Positions 40,572-49,748 are shown, numbered from the stretch's first letter. The stretch is 64,000 nucleotides of DNA from PFJX01 sp044227325 (GCA_044227325.1 JBGAFI010000002.1:124001-188000), one strand, 5' to 3'. Made by a program: numbers and translations. The notes: a model not told the origin generated them from the sequence alone.

Positions 40572-41751
40572 GGGCCGGCTGCTCTTGCTCGTGGCGGGCA
40601 TGACTTGGCATGCGCCGGTCTTTGCCCAGGAACTCGGAGAGGGATTGCAATCCCACGGCTTTATCAGCCAGAGCATGGTCCATACCAGCGACAACGATGT
40701 GGGCGGCCATAGCGACGACGGTATCGGATGGAGCCTGCGGGAGATGGGCGCCAACCTTTCCTGGCGCCCCAATCCGGATTGGCTGGTGTCCGGCCAGGTG
40801 CTGGCCCGCTGGGCGGGGCAGACGGATGAAGGCGAGCTGCGGCTGGATTACGGGTTTGTGGATCGGACCTTGTTCTCGGATGGCGACGGCCAAGTCGGCA
40901 TGCGCGTCGGCAAGATCAAGAATTCGTACGGTTTCTTCAATTCGACGCGCGATGTGGCGCATACCCGGCCGGGAATCATCATGCCCCAGTCGATTTATCT
41001 GGACCGGATCAGGAACTTTATTCTGAGCGCGCCCGGTGTGGCGCTATATGGCAATAACGCCGGCAGTGATGTCGAGCTCTCCTGGTATGTCGGCGCGGTG
41101 AAACCGGATACTTCGAGCGGAGATTTGGAAAGTCTGTTTCTCTTGTCCGATCGTCAGGGCGATTTGAAGGGAGACCTGACTTGGCTGGGGCAGGTCATGG
41201 CCGACATTCAGGGCGGGAAATGGCGGTTGGGGCTTACCCTGGGCAACGTGAAAATGCATTACCAGCCGAACGGAGACCCCTTGTTGGCCTCCGGAGAGAA
41301 TCGCTTGCTGCCCTTTGTGATCTCCGTGGAACACAACGCGGAAAAATATAGCTTTACCGGCGAATATACCCAAGCCAAGCATGAGAACAATGGGTATGGC
41401 AACAGTCCGTTGGCTTTGGGGCTGGAAAGGCCGAATACCGTGGAAGGGTGGTACTTGCAAGGAACCTATAGGGCCACCCAGGATTGGCGGTTTTATATAC
41501 GCAGGGATGAGGTGTATTTGGATAAGAAAGACAAGAGTGGCAAGAAAAATCCGACGCCGCTATATCCGCCGTATATATTGTTTGCCAAGGACTGGACCGT
41601 GGGGATGCGCTATGACTGGAACGACTGGGCATTTTCAGCCGAGTATCACAAGGTAAAAGGAACGCTTTGGTTGTCGCCTCTGGATACGTCGTTCGCGGGC
41701 CAGACCCAGGACTGGGATATGTTCATCGTGCAAGCGGCTTGGCGTTTTTAG
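40540..41751 (+). CDS. Outer-membrane porin-like beta-barrel protein
   Basis: A 403-residue protein with a signal peptide (GRLLLLVAGMTWHAPVFAQ) and a beta-barrel pattern to the end (FSAEYHKVKGTLWL, WDMFIVQAAWRF, terminal Phe). It looks like the DcaP/porin type often found beside PstS-like proteins and GGDEF-EAL sensors. AGGAAGG lies 10 bases before the ATG, and the gene begins 32 bases inside its upstream neighbour. It is followed by the sensor gene after nine bases. It may be the channel whose ligand the PstS-like protein binds. Confidence 0.75.
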   Translation: MIRSKSSISSKGRLLLLVAGMTWHAPVFAQELGEGLQSHGFISQSMVHTSDNDVGGHSDDGIGWSLREMGANLSWRPNPDWLVSGQVLARWAGQTDEGELRLDYGFVDRTLFSDGDGQVGMRVGKIKNSYGFFNSTRDVAHTRPGIIMPQSIYLDRIRNFILSAPGVALYGNNAGSDVELSWYVGAVKPDTSSGDLESLFLLSDRQGDLKGDLTWLGQVMADIQGGKWRLGLTLGNVKMHYQPNGDPLLASGENRLLPFVISVEHNAEKYSFTGEYTQAKHENNGYGNSPLALGLERPNTVEGWYLQGTYRATQDWRFYIRRDEVYLDKKDKSGKKNPTPLYPPYILFAKDWTVGMRYDWNDWAFSAEYHKVKGTLWLSPLDTSFAGQTQDWDMFIVQAAWRF

Positions 41752-41760
41752 CAGTAAACG

Positions 41761-44544
41761 ATGAATGAGAAGAAACACCATATGTTATTTCTCAGTGTTC
41801 GGCTCAAGGTTCTTCTTATCGCGGGCGTATCGCTGTCCGTCATCACCGCGGCATTCACGTGGCTGATACTCCATCAGTTGGATGAACGTCAGCGCACGAC
41901 GGAATCGCAGCACAGGGTACGGTCGGTGGACTTGTTGGGGCGTTTGTTTCAGCAGCAGTCCGCGCGGCTACAGTCTCTCGGCACCCTCGTTTCCGACCTG
42001 CCCGGTGTGCGCAATGCCCTGGGCAGAAAGGATCAGGTCGGGCTGGGCAAGGTTTTCGACCCGTTCTGGTCGGATCTCAATCTGACTCATGGCCTGGACC
42101 GGGTGGCGTTTTTAACCCCGGACGGCGCGACTTTGGGCGATTGGGGCATGGCCGATTCCGGAGGCTACGCAAAACGGCTGGCGAATGAAGCCGGCAGGAA
42201 GGAAGCGCCCAGCTATTGGCTCGATTGCAAACCGCGTTGCCTGTACATCACCGCGGTGCCGCTGGTTGAACGCGGCATCTACATGGGCACCGTGGTGCTG
42301 GCCACCGGGCTCCAGGATCTCGTCTTGGACTTCCGCCGCTTGTCCGGCGCGGAACTGGGGGTGGTCGATTCCGCCGAACCGGGGGCGCCGGTAGGCCGCA
42401 TTATTTCCGTCAGCGGCGGTGCCGCCTTCGAAGACCTGATCAAATCCCTCGAACCCAAGGAGACCCGCGATGACCTCTTTCAGGTCGCCCGGGGGAATCG
42501 ATATTTCCGGCTCTTCCGCTTCGACGCGCCCACGCCGGGAACCGGCGAGGTCAGGTTCTTCGCCATCAGCGATGTCACGGCGGAGCGTCTGGAAATGGAG
42601 TCGGCCGTGCGTTCCAGCCTCGGTCTCGGCGTCCTGTTCCTGGTCCTGTCCCTTGGGCTGCTCTACGCCATGCTGCGCCCCACCATGAATCGCCTGCATC
42701 AGGCCATGCATGCCTTGCCCTTGCTGGGCGAGGGGCGCTACAGCGACGCGCGAGATGCCTTCCACCGGGGCAGGGCGCCGAGCCGCTATCGCGACGAAGT
42801 GGACAATCTGGCGGATCTGACCTATGCCCTGGCCAACACGCTGGAGAGCCTGCATGCGCTTTCGCGGGAATATACCGCCTCGCTCCAGGCCAAGACGGCC
42901 CAGCTCGAGCAGGAGCGGGATTTTGTCGCGGGCCTGCTGGATACCGCGCCGGTCCTGATCCTGACCTACGGCCGCGATGGCCGCATCCGCCTGGCCAACG
43001 TGCACGCGGTGCGCACCAGCGGTTATCAGGCGGGAGAACTGCCCGGGCGCTCCTTCCTCGAACTGTTCATGGTGGGGCAGCAACGGGATGCCCACCGCGG
43101 CCTCATGAACCGCATCGTCATGGGCGACGTGTTCCACAGCGAAAGCAGCTTCATCCGGCCGGACGGCGTGGAGCGGGATGTGGTCTGGTTCCATTCCTGC
43201 CTGGAGGACCGGGATGCCGAGCGAGCCTATCTATCCGTCGGCCTGGACGTGACCGACTACCGCCAGGTGGAGCGCAGTCTGATGCTGCTGGCCGAGCACG
43301 ACAGCGTCACCGGCCTGTATAACCGCCGCGCCTTCAAGCGGGAACTGGAATCCTTCCTGGCCAACGACATGCAGGGCGTGCTGATCCTGTGCGATATCGA
43401 CGAATTCAAGTCGGTCAACGAAGCCGGTGGCCATGAAACCGGCGACCGCGTGCTGGTGGAATTCGCGCGCCATATCGAAAACCTGCATCCCCAGCCGGCG
43501 CTCGCCGCGCGTCTGGGGGGGGACGATTTCGCCCTGATCTTCCCCGGCATGAGCACCGCCGAGGCCATCGTGCTGGCGCGCGGCCTGAATCAGGTCGTTT
43601 CCTATCCCGGGAATGAGGGCGAGGGGGGCGCGAAGAGCCGTTTGTCCACCAGCGTCGGCATCGTGCTGTTCTCGGAACCTGGCGGCAGCGCCGACGGCCT
43701 GCTGGCCAACGGCGAGATCGCCCTGGCCCAGGCCCGCGCCAAGGGCCACGGTTCCTGGCATCTCTATTCCGGCGACGATCCCTATCGCGAGGTGGCCGGA
43801 CGCCGCGCCCATTGGCGCGCCGAGGTCGAGCAGGCGCTGGACGAAAATCGCATGGTCATGTTCTTCCAGCCCATCCAGAACATCGCCACCGGGCATATCG
43901 GCCATTACGAGGCCCTGTTGCGGCTCAAGAGCCGGGACGGCAACCTGGTCGCGCCCGGCCTGTTCATCGACGTGGCGGAGAGCACCGGCCTGATCCGCCG
44001 CATCGACCGCTGGGTCATCGAGGCCGTGGTGGCCTTTGTCGCGCAGCAGGGGCCGAACGTGAAAGTGGCCCTCAATCTGTCCAGCCGCAGCTTCGACGAC
44101 GACGTGGCGTTCGAGACCATGAAGGCCGCCCTGGAACGCCACAAGGTGTCCGGCTCGCGCCTGCTGCTGGAGATCACCGAGACCGCGGCGCTGGCCAACT
44201 TCTCCAGCGCCACCCGCATCATGGGCCAGTTGCGCGGCCTTGGCTGCGCCTTCGGCCTGGACGACTTCGGCGTGGGCTACAGCTCGTTCCAGTACCTGAA
44301 GGAACTGCCGGTGGATTTCGTCAAGATCGACGGCTCCTTCATCAAGGGGCTGCTGTTGAACCAGGACGACGTGGTGTTCGTGAAGGCGCTGAACGACGCG
44401 GTGCAGGGCTTCGGCAAGTACACCATCGCGGAATTCGTCGAGGACGAGGCGACGCTTGCGATCCTGCGCGACATCGGCGTCGACTACGCCCAGGGCTATC
44501 TCATCGGCCGGCCGGCGCCGGAACTGCTGCCCGAACAGGCCTAG
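41761..44544 (+). CDS. Membrane sensor with PAS, GGDEF and EAL domains
   Basis: A 927-residue bifunctional c-di-GMP enzyme. It has two membrane helices (~15-35 and ~285-305) bounding a periplasmic sensor domain, a HAMP-like region, a PAS domain (~395-500), a GGDEF domain with intact GGDDF (Gly586-Asp588-Phe590) and an EAL domain (Glu717, then DDFGVGYSS). Both catalytic halves look competent. Third gene of the PstS-like/barrel/sensor operon, so the periplasmic protein may pass its ligand state to this sensor. An alternative start is Met8. Confidence 0.9.
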   Translation: MNEKKHHMLFLSVRLKVLLIAGVSLSVITAAFTWLILHQLDERQRTTESQHRVRSVDLLGRLFQQQSARLQSLGTLVSDLPGVRNALGRKDQVGLGKVFDPFWSDLNLTHGLDRVAFLTPDGATLGDWGMADSGGYAKRLANEAGRKEAPSYWLDCKPRCLYITAVPLVERGIYMGTVVLATGLQDLVLDFRRLSGAELGVVDSAEPGAPVGRIISVSGGAAFEDLIKSLEPKETRDDLFQVARGNRYFRLFRFDAPTPGTGEVRFFAISDVTAERLEMESAVRSSLGLGVLFLVLSLGLLYAMLRPTMNRLHQAMHALPLLGEGRYSDARDAFHRGRAPSRYRDEVDNLADLTYALANTLESLHALSREYTASLQAKTAQLEQERDFVAGLLDTAPVLILTYGRDGRIRLANVHAVRTSGYQAGELPGRSFLELFMVGQQRDAHRGLMNRIVMGDVFHSESSFIRPDGVERDVVWFHSCLEDRDAERAYLSVGLDVTDYRQVERSLMLLAEHDSVTGLYNRRAFKRELESFLANDMQGVLILCDIDEFKSVNEAGGHETGDRVLVEFARHIENLHPQPALAARLGGDDFALIFPGMSTAEAIVLARGLNQVVSYPGNEGEGGAKSRLSTSVGIVLFSEPGGSADGLLANGEIALAQARAKGHGSWHLYSGDDPYREVAGRRAHWRAEVEQALDENRMVMFFQPIQNIATGHIGHYEALLRLKSRDGNLVAPGLFIDVAESTGLIRRIDRWVIEAVVAFVAQQGPNVKVALNLSSRSFDDDVAFETMKAALERHKVSGSRLLLEITETAALANFSSATRIMGQLRGLGCAFGLDDFGVGYSSFQYLKELPVDFVKIDGSFIKGLLLNQDDVVFVKALNDAVQGFGKYTIAEFVEDEATLAILRDIGVDYAQGYLIGRPAPELLPEQA

Positions 44545-44577
44545 CCCCTTGAAGCATCCGGGTTGATCCCCATTTAT
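44545..44577 (+). promoter_or_regulatory. Sigma-32 heat-shock promoter of htpG
   Basis: CCCCTTGAAG at 44545-44554, a 13-base spacer and CCCCATTTAT at 44568-44577 match the sigma-32 consensus almost perfectly. Transcription would start about 25 bases before the htpG ATG. Confidence 0.85.
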
Positions 44578-44579
44578 GC

Positions 44580-44598
44580 CCCCTGTTTTCCACAGGGG
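44580..44598 (+). promoter_or_regulatory. Hairpin covering the htpG ribosome site
   Basis: CCCCTG (44580-44585) can pair with CAGGGG (44593-44598) over a seven-base loop, TTTTCCA. The pairing covers most of the Shine-Dalgarno sequence AGGGGAG (44594-44600), which is nine bases before the ATG. A temperature-sensitive mask is possible. Confidence 0.4.
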
Positions 44599-44609
44599 AG
44601 TTCTCCACC

Positions 44610-46526
44610 ATGACCGAAACCACGTCCGCGTCCGCCAGCAAGGAAACCCTGGGCTTCCAGGCCGAGGTGAAGCAATTGCTTCACCTCATGATCCATTCCC
44701 TCTACAGCCACAAGGAAATCTTTCTGCGCGAGCTGATTTCCAACGCCTCCGACGCCGCCGACAAGCTGCGCTTCGAGGCCTTGTCCGACCCGGCCCTGTT
44801 CGAACAGGACCCGGATCTGAAAATCCGCGTCAGCGTGGACAAGGACGCGAAAACCATCACCATCCGCGACAACGGCATCGGCATGAATCGCCAGGAGGTG
44901 ATCGAGCACATCGGCACCATCGCCAAGTCCGGCACCAAGGAATTCTTCGGCAAGCTGAGCGGCGACCAGAAGAAGGACGCCCAGCTCATCGGCCAGTTCG
45001 GCGTCGGCTTCTACTCCAGCTTCATCGTTTCCGACCGGGTCACCCTCACCACGCGCCGGGCGGGCCTCACCCCGGAACACGGCGTGCGCTGGGAATGCGC
45101 GATGGAAGGCGAGGATGCCGGCCAGTACACCCTGGAAACGGTGGAGAAGGCCGAGCGGGGTACCGAGATCGTGCTGCACCTGCGCGCCGATGAGGAAGAG
45201 TTCCTCGACGACTGGCGCGTGAAATCCATCATCCGCGAATACTCCGACCACATCGCCATCCCGGTGGAATTCACCGGCGCCAAGGCCAAGGAAGGCGCGG
45301 AGGACGAGGAGGGCGCCAAGACCGAGACCGTCAACCGCGCCAACGCCCTCTGGGCGCGCCCGAAAAGCGACATCAGCGAGGACGAGTACAAGGCCTTCTA
45401 CAAGCACGTGGGCCACGACTACGAAGACCCCATGGCCTGGACCCACGTCAAGGTGGAAGGCCGCCAGGACTACACCGCCCTGCTCTACGTGCCCGCCCAC
45501 GCCCCCTTCGACCTGTGGGACCGGGAAGCGAAGACCGGCGTCAAGCTCTACGTGAAGCGGGTCTTCATCATGGAGGACGCGCGCAAGCTGATGCCCGCCT
45601 ACCTGCGCTTCATCCGCGGCGTCATCGACGCGGCGGACCTGCCCCTGAACGTCTCCCGGGAAATCCTGCAGGAAACCCGGGACATGGAGATGATCCGCAA
45701 CGGCTGCGTGCGCAAGACCCTGGACCTGCTGGATGACATCGCCGAAAACCGCAAGGACGACTACGCGAAGCTCTGGGAAAACTTCGGCAAGGTGCTCAAG
45801 GAGGGTGTGGGCGAGGACCACGCCAACAAGGAGCGCATCGCCAAGCTGCTGCGCTTCCGCACCACCCAGACCGACGAGGAGTCCGTCAGCCTGGCCGACT
45901 ACCTGGCCCGCATGAAGGAAGGCCAGGACAAGATCTACTACCTCACCGCCGACACCCTGCCCGCGGCCAAGGCCAGCCCGCATCTGGAAGTGTTCCGCAA
46001 GAAGGGCGTGGAAGTCCTGCTGCTCACCGACCGGGTGGACGAGTGGGTGGTCTCCAACCTGTTCGAGTTCGAAGGCAAGTCCCTCACCTCCGTCGCCAAG
46101 GGCCAGGTGGACCTGACCGCCGTGAAATCGGAGGGCGAGGAAAAGCCGGAACAGGAAGCCCAGGCCGACGAGGCCGCGAAGCCCCTGCTGGAGCGCCTGA
46201 AAAAAGCCCTGGAGCCCCGCGCCAAGGACGTGCGCGCCAGTCACCGCCTGGTGGAATCCCCCGCCTGCCTGGTGGCCGACGAGGGCGACATGAACGCCAA
46301 CCTGGCGCGCATGCTGAAGCAGATGGGCCAGCCCGTGCCGGAAACCCAACCCATCCTGGAAGTGAACCTGGGCCACCCGCTGTTGAAGCGCCTGGAAGGC
46401 GAGGAGGGCGAGCGTTTCGACGAACTGGCCGGCCTGCTGCTGGACCAGGCGGTGCTGTTGGACGGCGGGCAGTTGAACGACCCGGCGGGATTCGTGAAGC
46501 GGGTCAACGGGCTGCTGTTCGGCTAA
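44610..46526 (+). CDS. htpG: Molecular chaperone HtpG (Hsp90)
   Basis: The 638-residue protein is a full-length bacterial Hsp90. The N-terminal GHKL ATPase motifs are readable: LISNASDAADKLR, IRDNGIGMNRQEV, TIAKSGTKEF, IGQFGVGFYS. The middle domain has LYVKRVFIMED and NVSREILQ, and the C-terminal dimerisation domain follows. It assists folding and assembly of client proteins with ATP. A sigma-32 promoter and a hairpin over the ribosome site precede it. Confidence 0.98.
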   Translation: MTETTSASASKETLGFQAEVKQLLHLMIHSLYSHKEIFLRELISNASDAADKLRFEALSDPALFEQDPDLKIRVSVDKDAKTITIRDNGIGMNRQEVIEHIGTIAKSGTKEFFGKLSGDQKKDAQLIGQFGVGFYSSFIVSDRVTLTTRRAGLTPEHGVRWECAMEGEDAGQYTLETVEKAERGTEIVLHLRADEEEFLDDWRVKSIIREYSDHIAIPVEFTGAKAKEGAEDEEGAKTETVNRANALWARPKSDISEDEYKAFYKHVGHDYEDPMAWTHVKVEGRQDYTALLYVPAHAPFDLWDREAKTGVKLYVKRVFIMEDARKLMPAYLRFIRGVIDAADLPLNVSREILQETRDMEMIRNGCVRKTLDLLDDIAENRKDDYAKLWENFGKVLKEGVGEDHANKERIAKLLRFRTTQTDEESVSLADYLARMKEGQDKIYYLTADTLPAAKASPHLEVFRKKGVEVLLLTDRVDEWVVSNLFEFEGKSLTSVAKGQVDLTAVKSEGEEKPEQEAQADEAAKPLLERLKKALEPRAKDVRASHRLVESPACLVADEGDMNANLARMLKQMGQPVPETQPILEVNLGHPLLKRLEGEEGERFDELAGLLLDQAVLLDGGQLNDPAGFVKRVNGLLFG

Positions 46527-46548
46527 GCCCGAAGCCCGCTGTTTTTTT

Positions 46549-46598
46549 CTCCCTCCCCCGCGAGCGGGGGAGGGTGGGGGAGGGGGAAGGTTTTTATT
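46549..46598 (+). terminator. Candidate terminator after htpG
   Basis: CCTCCCCCGC/GCGGGGGAGG is a ten-base GC-rich hairpin with a two-base loop about 27 bases after htpG. The T run (TTTTT) comes only about 18 bases later, so it is not a textbook terminator. Confidence 0.5.
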
Positions 46599-46601
46599 CT
46601 G

Positions 46602-46881
46602 CCCGCCGGCTTCACGTAAGGCTGTGAGCGTTGGCCGGGGGTTGCCCGGCGGCAAGTCACTTTCTTTGCTGCGCGGCAAAGAAAGTAACCAAAGAAACCG
46701 CGCAGGCCAAGGGCTGGGGCGGCTGCGTAACTCGCCCCTGCGGGGCTCAGACAGTACTCGCCGAAAGCCCCCCAGCCCTTGGCCTGAACGAGGCGGCTCA
46801 GAGGGGACAACTGTGGTGGTGGGGAGACGTTGTGGGGCGGATTTGGTGCCGCCATAATCCGCTGGATGAAATTTGCGTGTG
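46602..46881 (+). repeat. Structured repeat copy A
   Basis: A ~280-bp unit. Hairpin 1 is ACTTTCTTTGC (46659-46669) with its complement (46676-46686). Hairpin 2 has a 17-bp arm CAGGCCAAGGGCTGGGG (46703-46719), a 50-base conserved loop, and the complementary arm (46770-46786). Two related copies are at 47029-47338 (direct) and 48374-48580 (inverted). Short open frames here are by-products of the repeat. The rest of the gene-free stretch 46527-47407 holds copy B, a GC-rich linker and a perfect hairpin at 46973-46994 (GGACGGCT/AGCCGTCC). Confidence 0.85.
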
Positions 46882-47028
46882 ATCGGCGAGGGTCTGGCCG
46901 CACGAGCCCCTCCCCCGCAGGCGGGGGGCGGAGGTGGGAATTCGGCGAGTATTGCTCAACGCCACCGGAGCCGGACGGCTGTGCAAAGCCGTCCGTGGAC
47001 GGGGTTGGGGAGAGGGGCTTTTGTTCTA

Positions 47029-47338
47029 CCCGCCGGCTTCACGTAAGGCTGCGAGCGTTGGCCGGGGGTTGCCCGGCGGCAAGTCACTTTCTTTGCTGCG
47101 CGGCAAAGAAAGTAACCAAAGAAACCGCGCCCCGCTTCGCCGCCCTTCGGGTTCCCTCGTTCAGGCCAAGGCCTGGGGCGGCTGCGTAACTCGCCCTTCG
47201 GGCTCAGACAGTACTCGCCGAAAGCCCCCCAGCCCTTGGCCTGAACGAGGCGGCTCAGAGGGGGAACAGCGGTGGTGGGGAGACGGGGTAGGGCGGATTA
47301 GGCGAAGCCGTAATGCGCCGGATGAAACATGCGTGTGT
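47029..47338 (+). repeat. Structured repeat copy B
   Basis: Direct repeat of copy A with about 30 extra bases. Hairpin 2 has 24-base arms (47155-47178 and 47227-47250) that pair with one mismatch; copy A lost the outer part of the first arm. The loop between the arms agrees with copy A. Confidence 0.85.
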
Positions 47339-47407
47339 CGTGCCTGTAGGCGAATGTGTCCTGCTTGGGCTGGGTGGCTTTCTGAGCAGATTCAGCGGAA
47401 TGATGGG

Positions 47408-48304
47408 TTAAGCGTAGATCGCAATTGGGAGCACATGGATGGCAGGACCTGGAACTTCCCAGCGCAGGGCGGGAAGAATGATGTTGTGCATGGCAGCTAA
47501 GGATGCAAACGTTAGCCGCAGCGGTTCAAGGAGGTTTGCGGGAAGGGTTGCGAGCGGAGTTTTGCGTAGGAAGTTGATCCCATGCTCGCCCGAGGCAACG
47601 CTGCGGATGACCTTGCCAACGACCATAAAATGACCGTCAACGAGATCGGAAAGAGTTGGATCGTTCAATGAAGGTACTTCCAGCGTAAGCACCGCCTCGG
47701 TGCCACCCGGCAAACCTGCGGCTGATAGATCAATCGTTTCGCCGGTACGCAGATGTCTCAAGAGCATAGCCACCTGCTGTTTGACAACCAGTGTTTCGGA
47801 AACTGTCTGGGGTTTCTTATTCTTTGTAACAGGAGCACCAGCAGTGGGGATCTTCTCTATTTCTTCAACGATATCAAGAATTGACGAGATGGAATCGAAT
47901 GCCTGTATAGCGGGATTACGGGTAAGAGAAGCACTGAATTCGATCAGATCCCCAGGACTTGGCAACACTCCAGCGGAAATCATCTTCAGTTCCCCGCGTT
48001 CTTCAAGGAGAACGCGGAGTTGATAGAAGAGTGAGGCAGGTGTGTGGATTCGCTCCTCTGTGGAGGTCTCCATATTCCGTGTGGTTCGCTTTGCGTCGGC
48101 TTGTGATGAAAGGTCTATTCTCAACAGAGATGCAATGGCATCCGAAAGAGCAAAAGAGGCGCGCATCTGCCCGGATACCGAGCGCTCACCCTCAGAAGAC
48201 CTACTCACGCTTGCAACTGTACTGATTCCACCTTGCAGCATCGCGAGTAGATCGAAGACGAAGCGCTGGTTCAGGTAGACAGGAATTAATGGGCGGTTTG
48301 ACAT
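47408..48304 (-). CDS. DUF6414-like protein
   Basis: A 298-residue protein without signal peptide or membrane segment. The N-terminal VYLNQRFVFDLLAMLQGG and the middle IHTPASLFYQLRVLLEERGELKMIS recall the DUF6414 family, whose function is unknown to me. The remainder (VGKVIRSVASGEHGINFLRKTPL) also fits such a protein. The gene is alone and clearly lower in GC than its neighbours. It is bracketed by copies A and B of a structured repeat on one side and inverted copy C on the other. It was probably acquired. The family name is from memory and not certain. Confidence 0.5.
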   Translation of the reverse strand: MSNRPLIPVYLNQRFVFDLLAMLQGGISTVASVSRSSEGERSVSGQMRASFALSDAIASLLRIDLSSQADAKRTTRNMETSTEERIHTPASLFYQLRVLLEERGELKMISAGVLPSPGDLIEFSASLTRNPAIQAFDSISSILDIVEEIEKIPTAGAPVTKNKKPQTVSETLVVKQQVAMLLRHLRTGETIDLSAAGLPGGTEAVLTLEVPSLNDPTLSDLVDGHFMVVGKVIRSVASGEHGINFLRKTPLATLPANLLEPLRLTFASLAAMHNIILPALRWEVPGPAIHVLPIAIYA

Positions 48305-48373
48305 AGCTGAGTGCCTTCTACGACGAACAACACGGGATTTTTCATAATCCTACTTCACCCGCTTGCGGAACTG

Positions 48374-48580
48374 CCCCTCCCCTCTGACGCCGCCGCGCCT
48401 CGCCCATTCCCACGGGGGCCGTCGGCGAGCGATGTCTGAGCCCGCAGGGCGAGTTTGCGAGCCGCCCGTGGGAATGGGCGAGGCGCGGGGATTTCGGCGG
48501 AAGCGGGGCGGCTTTCTTTTGGTTACTTTTCTTGGCCGGACAAGAAAAGTAACTTGCCGCCGGGCAACCCCCGGCCAACC
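48374..48580 (-). repeat. Structured repeat copy C (inverted)
   Basis: Inverted relative to copies A and B. Its hairpin 1 is GTTACTTTTCTTG (48522-48534) with complement (48541-48553). Its hairpin 2 has perfect 23-base arms (48394-48416 and 48465-48487) around a 48-base loop, which read on the minus strand matches the loop of copies A and B. The arm sequences are unlike those of A and B yet still pair. It lies in the gene-free stretch 48305-48676. Confidence 0.85.
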
Positions 48581-48676
48581 AAGCTGCGAATTCCCCACAA
48601 CCCCAATTCCAGTCGACCCCGCACACCTCCGCACCGTCACGGCCAAGACCCTTATTCCGCCTAAAATCCCCCCACC

Positions 48677-49627
48677 ATGACCCCCGACTTCCTCCTCCAA
48701 CTGCTGCTCCAGGTCTGGCTGCCCATCGCCCTCCTGGTCGCGGCCGGCGGCCTGTGGGTGCGCTTCCGCCCGCAATTCCCCGCCGACGCGCTGCGCGTCA
48801 ACCTGAACCGCCTGGTGGTGGACGTGTTCGCGCCGCCGCTGCTGTTCGCCCTCTCGGCCCAGGCGGAGATCAGCCACGAACTGCTGACCGTGCCGGCCAT
48901 CACCATCGCCGGCATCGCCATCAGCTTCGCCCTGCTTTATCCCCTGCTGTTCCATTCCCCCCTGGGGCGCGGCCTGAAACGGGAAACCCGGGCGGCGGTG
49001 CTGCTCGCGGGCTGCTTCGGCAACGTGCTGTTCATGGGCTATCCCACCCTGACCTTCCTGTACGGCGACATCGGCGGCAGCTACGCGGCCTTCGCCGACG
49101 TGCTGGCTTCCACGCCGCTGGTGTGGACCTTCGGGGTGTGGATCGCGACCCGGCTGGGGCACGAGGGCGGCCACGGCCACAGTCTGCTGCGCATCATGCT
49201 GACCCTGCCGCCCATCTGGGGCTTCGTGCTGGGCTTCGCGGTGAACCTGACCGGGCTGGAGGTGGCGCCCTTGGTGAAGGCGGCCAAGTTCATGGGGCAG
49301 GCCACCATCCCCATCATGCTGTTCACCCTGGGCCTGTCGATTCCCTGGCGCGATCTGAAACCCACCCGGCCGGTGCTGGCGGCGGTGGCGGTGAAGCTGA
49401 TGATCGCGCCCATCCTGGTGTTCCTGCTGGCCAAGGCGGTGTTCGGCGAGTTCAAGCCGGCCCAGACCGCCGCGATCCTGGAAGTGGCCATGCCCACCAT
49501 GTTGATGGCGGCCAGCTTCGCCGACCGCTTCCATCTGGATGTGCGGGCGGCGGCCTTGACGGCGAGCTGGACCAGCCTGGCCTTCCTGCTGACCTTGCCG
49601 GCGTGGATCGCCCTGCTGGGGCGTTGA
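48677..49627 (+). CDS. AEC-family (auxin efflux carrier type) transporter
   Basis: A 316-residue membrane protein with about ten helices in the AEC pattern: LQVWLPIALLVAAGGLWVR, LNRLVVDVFAPPLLFALS, GCFGNVLFMGYPTLTFLYG, FMGQATIPIMLFTLGLSI and AILEVAMPTMLMAASFADRF. These secondary carriers move organic anions such as malate; the substrate here is unknown. ATG at 48677 follows a poor ribosome site. It is not clearly cotranscribed with other genes. Confidence 0.88.
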   Translation: MTPDFLLQLLLQVWLPIALLVAAGGLWVRFRPQFPADALRVNLNRLVVDVFAPPLLFALSAQAEISHELLTVPAITIAGIAISFALLYPLLFHSPLGRGLKRETRAAVLLAGCFGNVLFMGYPTLTFLYGDIGGSYAAFADVLASTPLVWTFGVWIATRLGHEGGHGHSLLRIMLTLPPIWGFVLGFAVNLTGLEVAPLVKAAKFMGQATIPIMLFTLGLSIPWRDLKPTRPVLAAVAVKLMIAPILVFLLAKAVFGEFKPAQTAAILEVAMPTMLMAASFADRFHLDVRAAALTASWTSLAFLLTLPAWIALLGR

Positions 49628-49748
49628 AGGTCTTGCTTGTCCGGTCGGCGCGAGGCGACGCGGCGATCCCTGGCCGGTTGCTTCCGCTTGCCCGGTGGAT
49701 CGCCGCGCTCGCCCGCTATGACCGGGCTGAAACCCGCGTCGCCCGGGT

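Noticed and set aside
46606..47500. Short open frames in the structured repeats, with peptides like GRGLPGGKSLSLLRGKESNQRNRA
   Set aside because: They recur with the repeat copies, lack ribosome sites and follow the repeat's hairpins. They are by-products of the DNA repeat.
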